A stretch of DNA of 60,000 bases from Antedon mediterranea (GCF_964355755.1 NC_092670.1:23499201-23559200), one strand, 5' to 3'; counted from the first letter of the stretch, positions 21,201 through 30,689 are shown. Notes: generated by a model from the letters alone, not told the origin. Made by a program: numbers and translations.

Positions 21201-21380
21201 TTTTTGGAATTGAAATTTCTTTCAGAGCGACTGGTCAAGTTGATGGATTACCATGAGGGCAGTTTCCAAGATTTCATTGGACACAACGATGCTGTTCAAC
21301 TTGTTGCTTTCACCCCTTCTGGCAAGCTTCTATTCTCCGTTGCTTTTAATGAAATATTTGTTTGGGAAGTAAAAGTATGA
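257..21380 (+). CDS. WDR90: WD repeat-containing protein 90 (WDR90/POC16), 3' 29 exons, N-terminus outside window
   Basis: WDR90/POC16 is a centriole-wall and ciliary WD40 protein; its N-terminal CFAP20-like (DUF667) part must lie upstream of the window. Exons traced by splice sites and phase: 257-402, 773-830, 8454-8572, 9289-9450, 9806-9927, 10171-10287, 10626-10861, 11363-11502, 11956-12217, 12441-12608, 13214-13342, 14078-14208, 14301-14347, 14658-14795, 15076-15164, 15390-15626, 15783-15960, 16162-16365, 16724-16965, 17771-17915, 18009-18132, 19009-19186, 19340-19459, 19585-19768, 19918-20048, 20161-20337, 20654-20776, 20995-21079, 21226-21380. The lengths sum to 1449 codons with stop and every junction keeps frame. 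The product is a chain of WD40 blades (for example TIRVWDVQ, SIRVWSMS, EIFVWEVK) split by a charged, probably disordered linker at 14301-15626. Family signatures include CGVGKDGHGKN near the start and RRVSVWTADW with CEMVDWLSFP near the end. The human protein is about 1750 residues, so roughly 300 are missing here. Individual exon ends may be off by a few bases. Confidence 0.94.
521..673. mobile_element. MITE-like TIR element, copy 1
   Basis: This is a roughly 150-bp element whose ends are inverted repeats: the left end reads like ctgtctacactatgaaac and the right end like gtttgatagtgtagacag. The interior has repeated phrases such as gtgatatgcccaaatatgg followed by gacatcatcatg. A second copy with the same internal order lies at 7599-7749. 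It has no coding capacity. The target-site duplication is unclear. The superfamily is not recognised. Confidence 0.7.
1485..3208 (-). mobile_element. 5'-truncated non-LTR retrotransposon (CR1/L2/jockey-type LINE)
   Basis: On the minus strand, an open reverse transcriptase frame (1673-3088, with open sequence continuing to about 3208) is followed by roughly 190 bp of 3' sequence. That ends in an imperfect gaattgaattga repeat, typical of LINE tails that end in a microsatellite. The apparent 5' truncation at about 3208 is the usual result of incomplete target-primed reverse transcription. It is antisense to WDR90 and lies in its intron. The clade assignment is tentative. Confidence 0.85.
1673..3088 (-). 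CDS. LINE reverse transcriptase, 5'-truncated ORF2 C-terminal part
   Basis: The 471-codon frame encodes the polymerase domain of a LINE ORF2 protein. Visible motifs are the fingers region with NNYRPISILP, then YGFRQHHST, the palm motif LDLSKAFDTIDHD, the motif GVPQGSILGPLLFLIF, the catalytic YADDT box, and FLGLFLD of the thumb. The conserved LINE C-terminal region after the thumb (IWNNL, then LSLFKQRLK) is also present. The first codon is TTG only because the element is truncated: the frame continues upstream through KNTSPGHDGISAQLIK to about 3208, so there is no true start. The apurinic endonuclease domain and ORF1 are missing. No stop or frameshift breaks the frame, so the copy is fairly young, but it cannot be autonomous. 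Confidence 0.93.
   Translation of the reverse strand: MHIINTSLSSGCVPADIKIAKVIPVFKNGDISDINNYRPISILPFFSKIFERIVYDQTICYLSKYNVLSKTQYGFRQHHSTSHALIQSIEKITNAIENKEFTLGVFLDLSKAFDTIDHDVLLDKLRFYGIRGVPLNWFSNYLKKRLQYTFIVNTASSKMTVNTGVPQGSILGPLLFLIFINDISLACNHVDMIMYADDTNVFYSHNDITQAFDTMNQELSILSDWFIANKLTLNVNKSKYVIFKARNKSADTTSLELRMGNECIVKATEVKFLGLFLDETLSFNFHVNEVANSISRIIGVLNKVKSMLSSKILLTVYNALILPRITYAITVWGATSATNLNRIHILQKKALRNICHVHFMHPSHPLFISTQTLNIFDLYTKHTAIFMYQYKHNLLPESFNNLFSTSASFHNYSTRNRSNYCPQLKRTKVGQQCISYQGTHIWNNLTDYIKQSPTLSLFKQRLKQYYNNRNI
3253..3949. mobile_element. Non-autonomous DNA transposon with terminal inverted repeats
   Basis: The left end (3253-3281) and the reverse complement of the right end (3921-3949) match at about 26 of 29 positions. 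Both begin tataccgt and include gggtataagccca. Sub-terminal copies of gggtataagcccaccc recur at about 3294, 3342 and 3869, some inverted. The ends are bordered by TA/TATA, which would fit a Tc1/mariner-pogo type TA target duplication, although this is not certain. No transposase frame is visible in the roughly 700 bp. The interior is richer in CpG than its surroundings. Confidence 0.72.
4321..4378. repeat. 58-bp near-perfect palindrome
   Basis: The stretch is almost identical to its own reverse complement, with about three mismatched pairs, and is centred on the perfect 14-mer cctgtcatgacagg. It could form a cruciform. It lies about 720 bp upstream of the TRIM start codon and about 330 bp upstream of its predicted 5' exon end. 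Whether it is a transposon remnant or a regulatory site cannot be told from sequence. Confidence 0.8.
4600..4711 (+). other. Predicted 5' UTR exon of the nested TRIM gene (5' end unknown)
   Basis: A strong donor (AAAAG followed by gtaaga) ends an exon at 4711. A good acceptor (atttcag, ending 5087) lies eight bases before the TRIM start codon. Together they predict a non-coding first exon and an intron at 4712-5087. The transcription start is not visible, so the left boundary is arbitrary. Confidence 0.45.
5096..7231 (+). CDS. TRIM-NHL protein: RING, two B-boxes, coiled coil, filamin-like domain, NHL repeats
   Basis: This is probably a RING E3 ubiquitin ligase of the TRIM family. The 711-residue protein shows a C3HC4 RING at about 20-60 (C20, C23, C35, H37, C40, C43, C57, C60), a B-box 1-like zinc motif at 98-134, and B-box 2 at 158-195 (C158, H161, C169, C172, C177, C180, H185, H191). 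A basic coiled coil follows at about 205-320, a filamin-type Ig region at about 360-460 ending QSPLTIKIEKKG, and six or so divergent NHL repeats from about 465 to the end (NPRGIHID, HPHGVVVDEDD). The order resembles TRIM71/TRIM2/TRIM3, but the sequence looks like one of the lineage-expanded invertebrate TRIMs, so I give no symbol. The start has a favourable context (A at -3, G at +4). The coding region is intronless, and polyadenylation signals follow at 7382-7387. It sits wholly inside a WDR90 intron on the same strand. Substrate is unknown; NHL domains often bind RNA or protein. Confidence 0.93.
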   Translation: MATGRDLSLLENIDEKLLECSICSATLRNPRSLACLHSFCLACLENWLKSNHGKLSCPICRKLHPIPDGGLEKLPPNTFVNNLLEITEQFKKKEQVKCVCGATEQVTYYCKECRHYLCSMCRKHHKMLPMSAGHTLLAAEEVQSMTPQQFINLHPPSCSTHKKPLELYCTKCKVPICWKCAIVDHAKGAEHEPTDIVSAFKIFKGTADKLKDTANECLEKLENRIRVVKKNSMKLEESKNASLKSINEQFEEMVKIMKEKTDKLKKKVEEKYTNEKKINDMQLKELRTITSGLDTNVSFLNQSLKSEPATAMMSSEIALNTLKDHINSSDEIKQYDNEQINFFGNKLTIELLKQCDIGYVTPITADDLILKGPQCVTQEQSIVARIIIPHKIGLSQLKATWTQPTGETTNGFVEEYNNDYVTRGVCKNPGICRLNVYFNGKPIRQSPLTIKIEKKGLVNDFKVHKKPTVVVKCDDDCLLVSFCTNEIHKYKQSGECISKITLPKGVKVYRMYKMKNNNIAFSDKSCIKVCDMNGHVIKSIGEGVLTNPRGIHIDEATNVIYVTERNTECVCMFDINSGKELMRIRSQREGRIIYPDVTLTKSGKVLVADYGNDQIVSYDNEDKSFKVLVNKGEKDGMVMHPHGVVVDEDDNIIVSSHHKLQLFSSDGHFIKRIDQEEDGINNPCQLCIISYHPRRISVANYNGSNIKIFNY
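7382..7387 (+). other. Polyadenylation signal of the TRIM gene
   Basis: AATAAA lies about 150 bases after the TRIM stop codon, with another at 7395-7400. Cleavage here would end the TRIM transcript well inside the WDR90 intron. Confidence 0.55.
7599..7749. mobile_element. MITE-like TIR element, copy 2
   Basis: The ends are inverted repeats (left agctctgtctatgctatc, right gatagtgtagacagagc) and the interior matches the copy at 521-673 in the same orientation, for example gtgatgtgcccaaatatgg. The two copies bracket almost the whole intron content, including the TRIM gene. Confidence 0.72.
8620..8935 (-). mobile_element. 3' fragment of a second LINE
   Basis: On the minus strand, about 35 codons read LNALPIEIQNSTSFDIFK then VRLKKYLTL and a stop. 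This matches the usual C-terminal end of LINE ORF2 proteins (W/L-N-LP-x-x-I, then F-K-x-x-L-K). About 180 bp of 3' UTR follows. Everything upstream of this is missing. It differs in sequence from the LINE at 1485-3208. Confidence 0.65.
8935..9170. repeat. Dispersed repeat family R1, copy 1
   Basis: A roughly 230-bp AT-rich block shares ordered phrases with 12894-13125: cctgtggaaa, tttaaccgatt, ctcattcaaatcagata, ttatc-gataa, then acaaattg and attggttaaaaa. Both copies lie in WDR90 introns. No coding sequence and no clear TIRs are visible. Confidence 0.65.
11073..11228. mobile_element. MITE with about 45-bp terminal inverted repeats
   Basis: The left end (aaagcttggttcccac, then ggacgcaagacaaggacgta) and the reverse complement of the right end (aaagctccgttcccatta, then ggacgcaatgcaaggacgta) are near-identical, giving a 156-bp hairpin-like element. 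It lies in the WDR90 intron between exons 10626-10861 and 11363-11502. No coding capacity. Confidence 0.75.
12894..13125. repeat. Dispersed repeat family R1, copy 2
   Basis: This matches 8935-9170 along its length with about 70% identity by eye. It is in the same orientation and lies in the intron before the WDR90 exon at 13214-13342. Confidence 0.65.
13361..13956. repeat. Minisatellite with ttcttgatgatg core, in a WDR90 intron
   Basis: About 600 bp of tandem units with a 20-24-bp core (cattcttgatgatggcata). They are organised into a longer composite of about 47 bp that alternates 'gatgtcataatcattc' and 'gcatacagtaataattc' versions. Units vary in length by a few bases. The array begins only 18 bases after the donor site of the exon ending at 13342. 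The open frame on the minus strand (13386-13664) is a by-product of the repeat. Confidence 0.9.
14478..14605 (+). mobile_element. tRNA-like SINE remnant, copy 1
   Basis: A head with an A-box-like tatggtctagaggtatga and a decayed B-box (gaactggagtccc) is followed by a tail (attacttga, gactgagtataaagtac, cagagtag). It matches the copy at 46538-46662 in order. It lies in the intron after the WDR90 exon ending 14347. Confidence 0.6.
17010..17730. repeat. CCAAT-containing minisatellite
   Basis: About 15 imperfect units of roughly 25 bp with consensus like cctctgattggtccaatat. Each carries an inverted CCAAT (attgg) and often a forward CCAAT. The array is interrupted at 17301-17641 by a 5S-headed SINE. 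It lies in the intron between WDR90 exons 16724-16965 and 17771-17915. Confidence 0.85.
17301..17641 (+). mobile_element. SINE with a 5S rRNA-derived head (SINE3-like)
   Basis: The first roughly 115 bases (to about 17415) are clearly 5S rRNA-like: accacgttgaa, ggttctcgtc, gatcaccgaagttaagc, cttggatgggagacc, ctgggaata, gggtgctgta. Both parts of the internal Pol III promoter are recognisable (A-box gaagttaagcgac at 17343-17355; C-box tggatgggagacc at 17375-17387). About 200 bases of unrelated body follow and end in an A-rich tail at about 17630-17641. An aatat direct repeat borders the element. These are the hallmarks of 5S-derived SINEs (SINE3/DeuSINE). I cannot confirm a Deu core domain. Confidence 0.82.
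18270..18960 (-). mobile_element. 3' fragment of a LINE, reverse transcriptase C-terminal part
   Basis: On the minus strand a 173-codon frame (18428-18949) encodes the post-palm region of a LINE ORF2: HVNYVVSKANRMLGLLWR, LYRSVVRPHLEYCSVIF, NVQNKFIRFLTR, then a basic C-terminus. The catalytic palm motifs are absent, so this is strongly 5'-truncated. A roughly 150-bp A-rich 3' UTR extends toward 18270. It fills most of the intron between WDR90 exons 18009-18132 and 19009-19186. Confidence 0.85.
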
Positions 21381-22140
21381 TGTATCCTTCTTGGAAAGGT
21401 TTTATAATTTTATGAATTCCACAAATATTTATTGTTAAATTTTAACAATTATCAACTTTATAGACTTTAAACTTAAATGATGCACCACTTTAGAATATGA
21501 AGCTATAGAATTATTATTTATTTATTAACTTTAGAGATGTCAAAATGTACAGTTTTTTTTATTACAAGAACTTATATTAAGTGGGTCCCATCTGTAAATG
21601 GAATCTAAAAAATGGCATTTGGATATTTTCCCCAACTAGCACAATTTCTCAATTTTTAATACTTCAATAAACAGTTATATATGCAATAAACTAAATACAG
21701 TCATTATAAACACAAACACAATCCCAAAAATAACAAATGAGTCACAGTTTTGCTTAATTCCCACCGTTTTTTCCCTTTTCTATGCAAATTATGTACATAT
21801 GTATTTATACTACCAACATTATATTGTATTAAAAAATACAGTATATTGCAGTGATTTATATATTTTGAAAATAAATGTTTATGTGTGTAGATTGTTTGTA
21901 GATATTTTAGATTATTTGTGAATTGATTTTTAACGTTTTGAATTTAATACACACTATGTTCAAATATTTATAAAGTACAAAATTAAATTGAGTTTTTACC
22001 CATTTCAGTTGCACTGTGTGTCACATAAAGTATTTGATATTAGTATTTGATGTCTACTGTGTGTGTTTTTATAAAACAGTGTTTAACCAAAGATTTGCAA
22101 CTGCTATTTTGCTCTCTAAGGTATTAATTATAGTAAAGCT
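21381..22140 (+). other. Probable WDR90 3' UTR and downstream flank
   Basis: AT-rich sequence after the TGA at 21378-21380. Candidate polyadenylation signals AATAAA occur at 21666-21671 and 21685-21690, with another near 21870. No open frame or repeat stands out. Confidence 0.5.
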
Positions 22141-24372
22141 TGATTATAGTCCAAAGACCCTGTAACACCACCACCACCGACTTGGACCAAAACAGGCAGC
22201 AGAAACTAAAACGGGTTGTTCCATTTAAAGTATTCATAATGAACTACTGACCAATCAGAAAAAGTTATTATCATTTTTCCCATCAACCACCACCAGCGAT
22301 CATCGTGCGACAGATCAGACGACAGCGAAATACAAATTTGAAAGACGATTTTAAGTTTGAACATCAATTGAATTCTAAAATGTCTAATTTTACGATAAGA
22401 TTAAGTGCTTAGCTTTCAACGCATCAGGAATATGACAAGTCTACGAAAAGATGATTAAACTAAAGCTGGTTCTATTACTTTTTATTGCCTAGGCTAGGCC
22501 GTCCTACGTGTGGAATTATATGGAGGTGAGTAGGCCCTATTTTTGTTCGCGTGAGTTTACAGTAGTAGTTTGTAGCGTACTTAGGCCTAGATAAGCTTAA
22601 AGCCTAAACTCAATACCGTACGTATAGCATGAGATTGAGATTGGGCTCTTGATTGGTATTGTTTTAAAGAGTTCGCATTTTATTTTTACTCAAGTTTTAG
22701 TTGCAAAAACTTTCAAATCGCAGCTTGAGCCTAGACTTAGGCCTAGGGTAGGCCTACTGTATTAGCTAAAGCCTAAAGGCTTAGTAAAAGGCTAAGTAGT
22801 GTCGTCTCTGCCGCAAATGTGCGCTGGACTGCAATGTCTACATTGATTCGGTAATGACATTAAATTAGTTTGATATATAATGTAGATTATCAATGGTATT
22901 TTTAAAATATTAACCCTAAATCAAGTCATCGAATCAAATTGACGTCATTGAAGCAACTAACTGCTTCATCAGGAAGCGTCAGCTGTGTGTGAGGCCGCAT
23001 TGTTACCTATCAGTATTTAACTAATCACACTACAGTAGGCCTAGATTATCTTGATTTGAACTCGGCATAGTTATTAAAAAATCGAATGTTTTAAATTCCA
23101 TATCTGCTTTACAACAGAAATTACTTACTGTGTCGTCAATTTAGGTTATCGGTTATCGACGATCCGATGAGAGGAACAATCTTATCAACTTTATCGACAT
23201 TTTTATGTTGATGAGCACTTATCTATTTTGATATCATTTATGATGACTTGGTATTTTTTACCTGTTGTTTATTATAGAAATATAAATTTTCAAAATATAG
23301 ATTCGGTTTTATCATAACGCCAGCCAGTTAGGCTAATTCAGCAATAGAGCTATCCAATTTTTTTATTTTCCTCCATTATTGTAGGCTACTAGGCCTATAC
23401 CTCCACTCAAGACAGACTCCATTTACATAATTTTAAAATAAAACAAATATTGTGAAAACATAAAAGCCAGGCATATCTAACGAAGGTTAAATACTTATTA
23501 GTTCGTTAATTTTTACTCAAGAGGTCTTGATCATTCCAAGGTCAATCAATCACCCCATCATACAACATCCAAACCTGTGATTCGTCGAGTGACAATTTTA
23601 AAAACTATTTTTCATTTTTGTGTTTACTTTCGTTTTCCTGATCTTGACACCCTTCGTTATTTAATTTCCTCAGCTTTAGTTGCAGGTTTTAGCTAGCTGT
23701 GTCTACCACCACAGAACAGGAAAACCCCCTGTGACAACTTATGTCATCTGATCTGGACAATCCATTGATCCTATCATAATTATGTTCAATTCTAAAGCCC
23801 ATTTCTGTTAACATGTTATTCCTTTAAATTACGAATCACATTTTGTTTGGAACCTTGAGCACGATTATATAACAATATTAATTTGAATTGTGTGTGGTTA
23901 CACTGAATGTGATAATATTATTATTGACAATTTAATTAGGCTACATATCGTTAGGCCTATCTACCGTAAATAATGTTGAACTACATAAAACAAATGACTC
24001 CGGAAAAGCATGTTTATACTCTATGTCATTAGGCGTATATCTACAAATAATATTGGTTCCTTCTCAATTAAGTACTTAAGATTGATGCTCTTGGCTTGTC
24101 TTTATTAAAAAGATCAATTTAATTTGGCGCCGTTTTTCTGCTGAGCTCTACGAGCGCCTGGTAATAAATGTCCGTTCATTATTTCCAGCGAGATATGATT
24201 GGTGTAGAGATTGTGTTAGGTAAACATTCGGAAACAATTAGGACAAATCCAATTACTTATCTATCAAACAAGTTACAGAAAAAACTGATCACGATGAAAT
24301 GATTAGAGAGAAAAGAAAAGAAATATCTAATGCCGCTATTTATTTATTTGTGTAGAACTTAAGTGCGTTCCC

Positions 24373-24791
24373 TACACTGTAAAAATGTTTCCACACATTT
24401 AGCCTTAAACATGTTTAAATATGAACATGTTTAGGTTCTAAATACATTCTAAACATAGTCTGTATCCAACTCAAAACGTCAATGACATGTTGATTGTTAA
24501 ACATGTGGAGCAATATAAAGACAAGTTTAGGTTTTAAACGTGTTTAATTTGGCACGTGTGGAGCTCATGTGGAGCTTTTTTCCGTCACAGTAACCTGCAC
24601 GCAACGCTACGTACCTAAACATGCTGACGAACATAATAGTAACATGTTGGCTCTAAACGAGTGGAGGAAAACAACATACCTATAAACAAGTTTAGGTTTA
24701 AACACGCTAAACATGTAACTAAGTGTTTAAAATGTGTGGAAAAAGTCGTACAAAATAGATTTTTAAGATCTAAACATTATTTCTAGAGTGT
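24373..24791. mobile_element. Possible TIR element rich in aaacatgttta
   Basis: The left end (tacactgtaaaaatgtttcc, acacattt, then aaacatgttta) is mirrored at the right end, which in reverse complement reads tacactctagaaataatg, tttccacacatttt, then acatgttta. The interior has many variants of taaacatgttta and gtttaggttt. It may be a diverged, palindrome-rich MITE. It has no coding capacity. Confidence 0.5.
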
Positions 24792-27700
24792 ACCCGGCCT
24801 ATTTAACTGGAGTCCCGGGAGATAATTTCTTAGATCTTCCTTTTCAAAACGCTCAGTGGCTCACATAATAAACTCAGCTTCATATGAAGTGTGCCGCAGA
24901 AAAGCTACGGTCAAATACATATTATTAATGTGCCGATTTCTGATTATACCATAAGGAAAAATCATCATAGACTAAATGCATAATTGGTAATAAAATAAAT
25001 TCTCCCTATTGTACCATATTCCCCTTTTAAATTACTATCTTGCAGAATAAAATTCCTGAAATATTAACAACTAGGGCTAGTTCGTGGTCACGTAAATGCA
25101 CTAAATTACAAAATTATGAACAATCCTCTTTTCATTCACTATTTTAATGTAGATTTATGTTACTATATAACTCAGCGTGTTAGATCTATAAACACAATTT
25201 TATGGCATGCACATTTGGAAGCTTTATATAAACAGAACAGAATAGTTGAGGTAATTTTGTTGAATGATGTGTAGATCCTATTTATTTATATTTCACAGAA
25301 AATAAGCTTCCTTCATAGCCCGCTTCATAGACCTACATTTGTAGGTGTTATCTAAGACTTGCCCCAAGTCTTCTTCGTTTTTTTTGTCCGTGCAAGTGTA
25401 CGTATGACACGCCATGCATGCCAAAATATTTATTGGTTTACCAATATTAGGCCTCATCTCAGAAAGAATTGCGCATAGGGGAGGCAATCAACTTTAGTTC
25501 ACTTTAAAATCCTTTAGCCTTAGTGTATAATATTGATTACTCTCTTTTTTCTAGTAATTGCCTTGTATGTTGTTGACATGATTTTAACCAAATTAATGAA
25601 TATTATTTGTTTTGCTACGTAATAAAAATAATGTGTTGTCCCCGTCAATATTCAAAAGGAAAATTTGTCTTCGAATTAGTCTTGAACAATGTCATCTGTT
25701 TTTGTGATAATGACTCGACGGAAGGATGAGCCTTTGGATATTAATATACCATAATTATCTATAGCGTTCACAAATTAATTTCAAGATTATAATCTACTTA
25801 TATACGAGTATTTTGAGCAGGTTTTTACCCGAGGATGGCTCTCTTATGACAGTGTATCAGACCATGGAACTCTAGACTTACGGATGTACAAATCAATTTA
25901 CCAGATGCTTCTGTTGTAACGTTTGAAATTGAATGATGAAATGCGTAATATTTTAAAAATAAAATTGCATAAGGCCTCATACTGTATCAAACAAAAAATA
26001 AATAATACTTTGATTTTACTATTTTTATAATATACTGTATATCAGTTGTCTTAGTCTGGGTTCAAGTCTTTTCTGACGTCACATATGTTCGTCAGTCTGA
26101 GATAGATATTATGAAATGTTAGTTTGAGCAGGTTTGAGTGTGGAATATAATAGACCTCTTCTACCTACCCGTAGGTCTCATAAAATCGTATTCTTTAGAT
26201 GTTAAAAACGTACGTTAGAAGTGAGAATGTAGGATATGGTGTTGCGTAACCTTTCTATCAAGTTACCATTAAAAAACTTAAACTAGGACAGCATAGCGAG
26301 TAAGCAAGTGACTGTGTAATAAAATAAATGAATAACCTACTTTTAGTTTTAAAGAAGTAACTGATGGATATGTGATAACATTCCCGCATGACGTCACACG
26401 CATGTAATTGCGTTAAAAGGTGACATGCTAATGATATTTAATGACCTGAAAAGTGCTGAGATTATAAGATATATCAAATTTACATATCAATTATACAGTT
26501 ATATAATTTATGTAATTTATCCATTATTAGTGTAATTTTTTCAGTCATGTACCAATTTTCTTACGTCATTTATCGTCGTTAGAGTTACTGTATTGCGTAA
26601 AAGTGTGAAGGTCATCAAGGTCAAAGCTACAGGAAATAGCTTGATTAATTATATTATGCATGAGATGATCAGTGAGCTAATTTGATTTCTACATCCTATT
26701 AAGGATTGTTTGAGGAAAGTATCATCTTAGCACGCTAATTTGAAAACAATAATGTGCGTTTGGCTCTCTACTGTGTCACTGTATTGTCTCTGCAAACTAG
26801 GAAACAGCACAGGGTTGGTTATAATTCAATTAGGCCTCCCGAAGTTCAGTGAAATATACCATGGATATATAGACCTATGCCTATAGATACCCGTATCAAC
26901 ATCCGGATGTTTCCATATTCTTTTTATTTCAATTATTTGATTGATTTAAGATCTATTTTATCAAACAGGATGCGTTATTATAAAATATTATGTTTTTATT
27001 TGAATGATTTATGGTGTTGTTATATTTTGATAAATGTTCACTAGGCACTGGGTATTGGTATATGCTCACGCATGCCGATTTAAAAAAAAACGACGTGATA
27101 GTACTGAGGTTAGTAAGCTCTAGTTTTCCTTCGCATGTAATTCTCATGCCATCCTCTGCCGGCCATAGGCGTTATTCCTATTCATATAAACGCACGTACG
27201 TGCACATCTTTCAGAGAAAACAAACATTATAGAAATAGACAATATATTATCTTCCAATGCAATAGCTTGTAGCGTACCGTACGTCAGCCCGTTTTGTATA
27301 ATTAATTAATATATGTGTGTTGGCTTCAAACAATTTATGCAATCTTAAACTTTCTTTTACAAAATGTGTGTACATGCCATAATCTCCTCCTCATACGACC
27401 ATTTCGGTTAAATATCGATGCCTGTTAGCTGCATGAAATTTTCGAGACAGTACTTCTTTATATGAATGTGAAGAAATGAATTTTAAAGAAAATTCAATGG
27501 AATCCTTGCACTTAACGTTTTGACAAAACTAGTGTTATAATTTAAATATAACGTCTGACTCATTATAAAAGTAATTCATAAATTCATACGGGCCACTTAA
27601 TCAGGAAAATCTCCCAACAGCTAGCTATAATATCGATTACAAGCAGGTACTACGCTTCAAATAACGCATTAATAATAAGTATATTCTGAAAATAAAAAAA

Positions 27701-28396
27701 GGAGAGCCAATATTTACATTATTATAACTTAACCTAATTTTAGGCAGACAGGTGAGGATATTAACTACTGTATTTGGTGGTTCTAAAAATACTAAATTTA
27801 AGGACATAAAAATAAGTCATTGAAGTAAAACACATTTTTAAGCGACAGTTGCGTGAACCAGAAGTTAGCTTCGTCCAATTATGGCGAACTGCCAGAAGCA
27901 ACTTAAAGAACAAGCGATGACCTTGGGATTATAAACTCGAAATCACCACCGAAAGAGTGTTTGTGACAAGAAAACGAAACAACTAGCTGCAGACGTGAGA
28001 TTTATGCATGAACTGCTATACTGGATGAAACACAAGCACGATTTCATATCATTACTTTTACCATACGCCTGATATTTCCAATACACGCATATTATTAATC
28101 CCGTTTACGATATTTCTACTGATTGGTCTGGGCTAAAGCGAGTGTAAAAACAGGTTCATAACGTGATCGTTATGCATTAAGTCCGCTTCTCTTTTCAGTC
28201 CGTTTTCCTATTCACATTTCACAAGGGAGCTTACAAAAGCGTCGATTTTGTATTGACAACCGGTACACATTACTATGGTGTTATTTATACACGGAAGTAT
28301 AACGAGTGAGTGTATACAAAATGCAGTATTCTGCAAACTGCTGAGCCGCTAACGTGTAATTGAGTATTTGTTAGATTGATAGGTACTGCTGCTGAA

Positions 28397-28404
28397 CCAA
28401 TCAG
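28397..28404 (+). promoter_or_regulatory. CCAAT (NF-Y-type) box in a candidate promoter
   Basis: CCAATCAG matches the NF-Y consensus. An inverted CCAAT (ctgattggtc) lies about 275 bases upstream near 28121. The two sit upstream of a candidate first exon ending at 28996. No TATA box is obvious. This is inference only. Confidence 0.3.
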
Positions 28405-28699
28405 ATGCAAGGGTCGATAGGTCTGACAGACAGCCGATTCTCATATTTTTCGAAGCGGCTTTGCTTTCGTTGTTTTAGGATCATAACACGGTAGGCCTGC
28501 TTACAGCAAACAGTACAGCCTCTTTCTTTCGCTACACGTCGGATTTCTATCCACTAAAATCGAATGAGACACGTACGAAACCAACCAACATATTCAACCT
28601 ATAAGCGATTGTGTTTTCCTTATAAACCGTTTAATACCCGGTTTTGCACACGTACTTATACGGTACACACTTCTCAGTATCCAGGCAGGCAGCTATAGA

Positions 28700-28996
28700 A
28701 ACATCTAGTTTTTGTGTAACTTACGTAGATATTTTTCATGACAACTGAACAACTGTAGTCTGCATTAAAGTGAGAACCAGGGGAAAATAGTTTTAATGTG
28801 TAAACAAGTCGTATTTTTTGGTCAGATTTGAATCAAGTTAGGCCTACTACTATACCACGCGACCATTACAGTCACCGTTGCTGACGGTGTTCAAGACCGC
28901 TGACTGAAAAAATTCCCACGTCTCACCAGACAGACTAGCAGGCTACGGTTAAACTTAGTCGGCAACATTGGATTTATAAGGATATATTCAAAATAG
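28700..28996 (+). other. Candidate first (5' UTR) exon of the TNRC18-like gene
   Basis: A consensus donor (aaatag then gtgagtaaa) occurs at 28997 after roughly 800 bp that are somewhat less AT-rich and contain CCAAT boxes. If it is joined to the acceptor at 49710, the first intron would be about 20.7 kb. The left boundary is arbitrary and transcript evidence is needed. Confidence 0.25.
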
Positions 28997-30689
28997 GTGA
29001 GTAAAATAACATACTGTATATTCTGTGTTGTATTAAATAAACTGTAAATTGTTTTATTTTTTATTTGAATTTAAAAATGGTTAAATATTATATTACTTCA
29101 CACGTACTTAGGCCTATTAATATTAGTTCATCATGTTGTAAACCGCATGACTCTTAAGTTGATTAAATTTTAATTTTACAATCATTGACAATATAAATGA
29201 TATATAACCTAAAGAAATCGATTCGTATCATTATGCATGTATTTGAGGAATGTAAGAAAGAAGAGTAATACTGATGTATAGTATAAGTTCAAAATATATG
29301 AGTACCGTATACGCGCGATATTGGAAGATGTAAAACACTTTTAAAATTATAGGCCTATTGAATTTAAATAGTTACTTAAATATGCTGATTTTATGTTATT
29401 ATGTGCGGTTTAGACAGGCCGGTTTGAACTGTGTCTAGTATTAGCCTTTAGAATTTAGGCCTAAGTAACAGAGTATGCCTATGAATTATGCCTTCTAGAA
29501 ACAACCGCATAGGTGGTGGTGGTAATAAGCGAGATATATCCTGCACAACAAATGTATAGAGAGTAGTAATACCGTATTTACCTCTATAAATGTTGATTTA
29601 ATTTGTATATATTTCCACAATTTATACTGAAACTCTGATATTTGTAAATAATTGTATACATAACATTTCCGCTGTGCTGCAGAAACATGTTGAGATTAGC
29701 TAGTCAATATATTCACTGTTAGGCCTGCATTATTAATAGTCAAAAGGAAAGACGTAAGCCAATCCCCGACTGAGTGCTTTACGGACAGCTTGTTGTTTTC
29801 CTAGACGCATAGCATGGCGTTATTAGTAGACCTGCTTGGCCTAGCCTTGAATTGTATTTTCTAATTATTATCGCCTGCATTGTATTATTAAATCATTTGA
29901 ATTCTAGTCGGTTAGATTTTCGATACTCGAATAATAAGACAGCGATAGCTTTACTTTAGTGTTACACAGCGTAATTTAAAATCTGTTAAATTTGGTTGTT
30001 ATACTGTAGGCCATTGAAAACATTAAATAGACCATGAAATAAAAAATATGATATGCAATTGTGCAACAGAAATAAATTATTTAAAAACATATTTTAAAGA
30101 TTGTACACAGATTTTTAAAATAGTCTATACAGTACTAATAGCCCATTGTACGTGGAAGAAGATTGTAAATTACAAAATAAACGTACAACCAGAAAAAAAA
30201 AACAGGAACCAGAAAGATGGGTGTATTCTCCCACAAAAGATAAGAAGAAGTAGAAAAAAAATAATGTGTTGATGAGAATTTAAAATTTATAAATATTGTA
30301 ACGTACATTATAGTAAAACAATATGTATTAAAATACTGTATGTTTTCGGTAATATTTATGAGTTATTTCTATAAAAAACGGAATATTTCCTTCAAAGTCA
30401 GTTTACCAACTAAATGTTGAATGACGGATATGATGATAATAAGCAAACCTCTCCGTAAAAGCCAAATGGCGAAGCTTGGAGCCAATGCATTAAAATGCAC
30501 AGTGTGAATTGATTGATTGCAAAAACCAGATTTTCATAATGTAGTTTACAATAAAGTACGGTAATTAATATTAAATATTGTACAGAGACCACTGATGTAC
30601 ATTTTATTTCCTAAGAATATAATAAACAGCCTGAATAATGTTAAAGCAATAGGCCTACTGAACCACATGTACGTTTAAATAATTTGACA

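Larger units (their letters stand above)
22141..28700. other. Gene-free region between WDR90 and the TNRC18-like gene
   Basis: I find no coding sequence with recognisable domains on either strand. It contains a CCAATCAG box at 22251-22258 followed by a possible exon end (tggag then gtgagt) at 22525, a palindromic element at about 24373-24791, and further NF-Y-like sites near 28121 and 28397. AGGCCT words begin to be common here. The short open frames (about 60-75 codons) are no longer than chance predicts. Confidence 0.6.

Noticed and set aside
22290-22525. Alternative first exon ending at 22525
   Set aside because: The donor gtgagt and a nearby CCAAT box are suggestive, but there is nothing else to tie it to WDR90 or to the TNRC18-like gene, so it is mentioned only as context.
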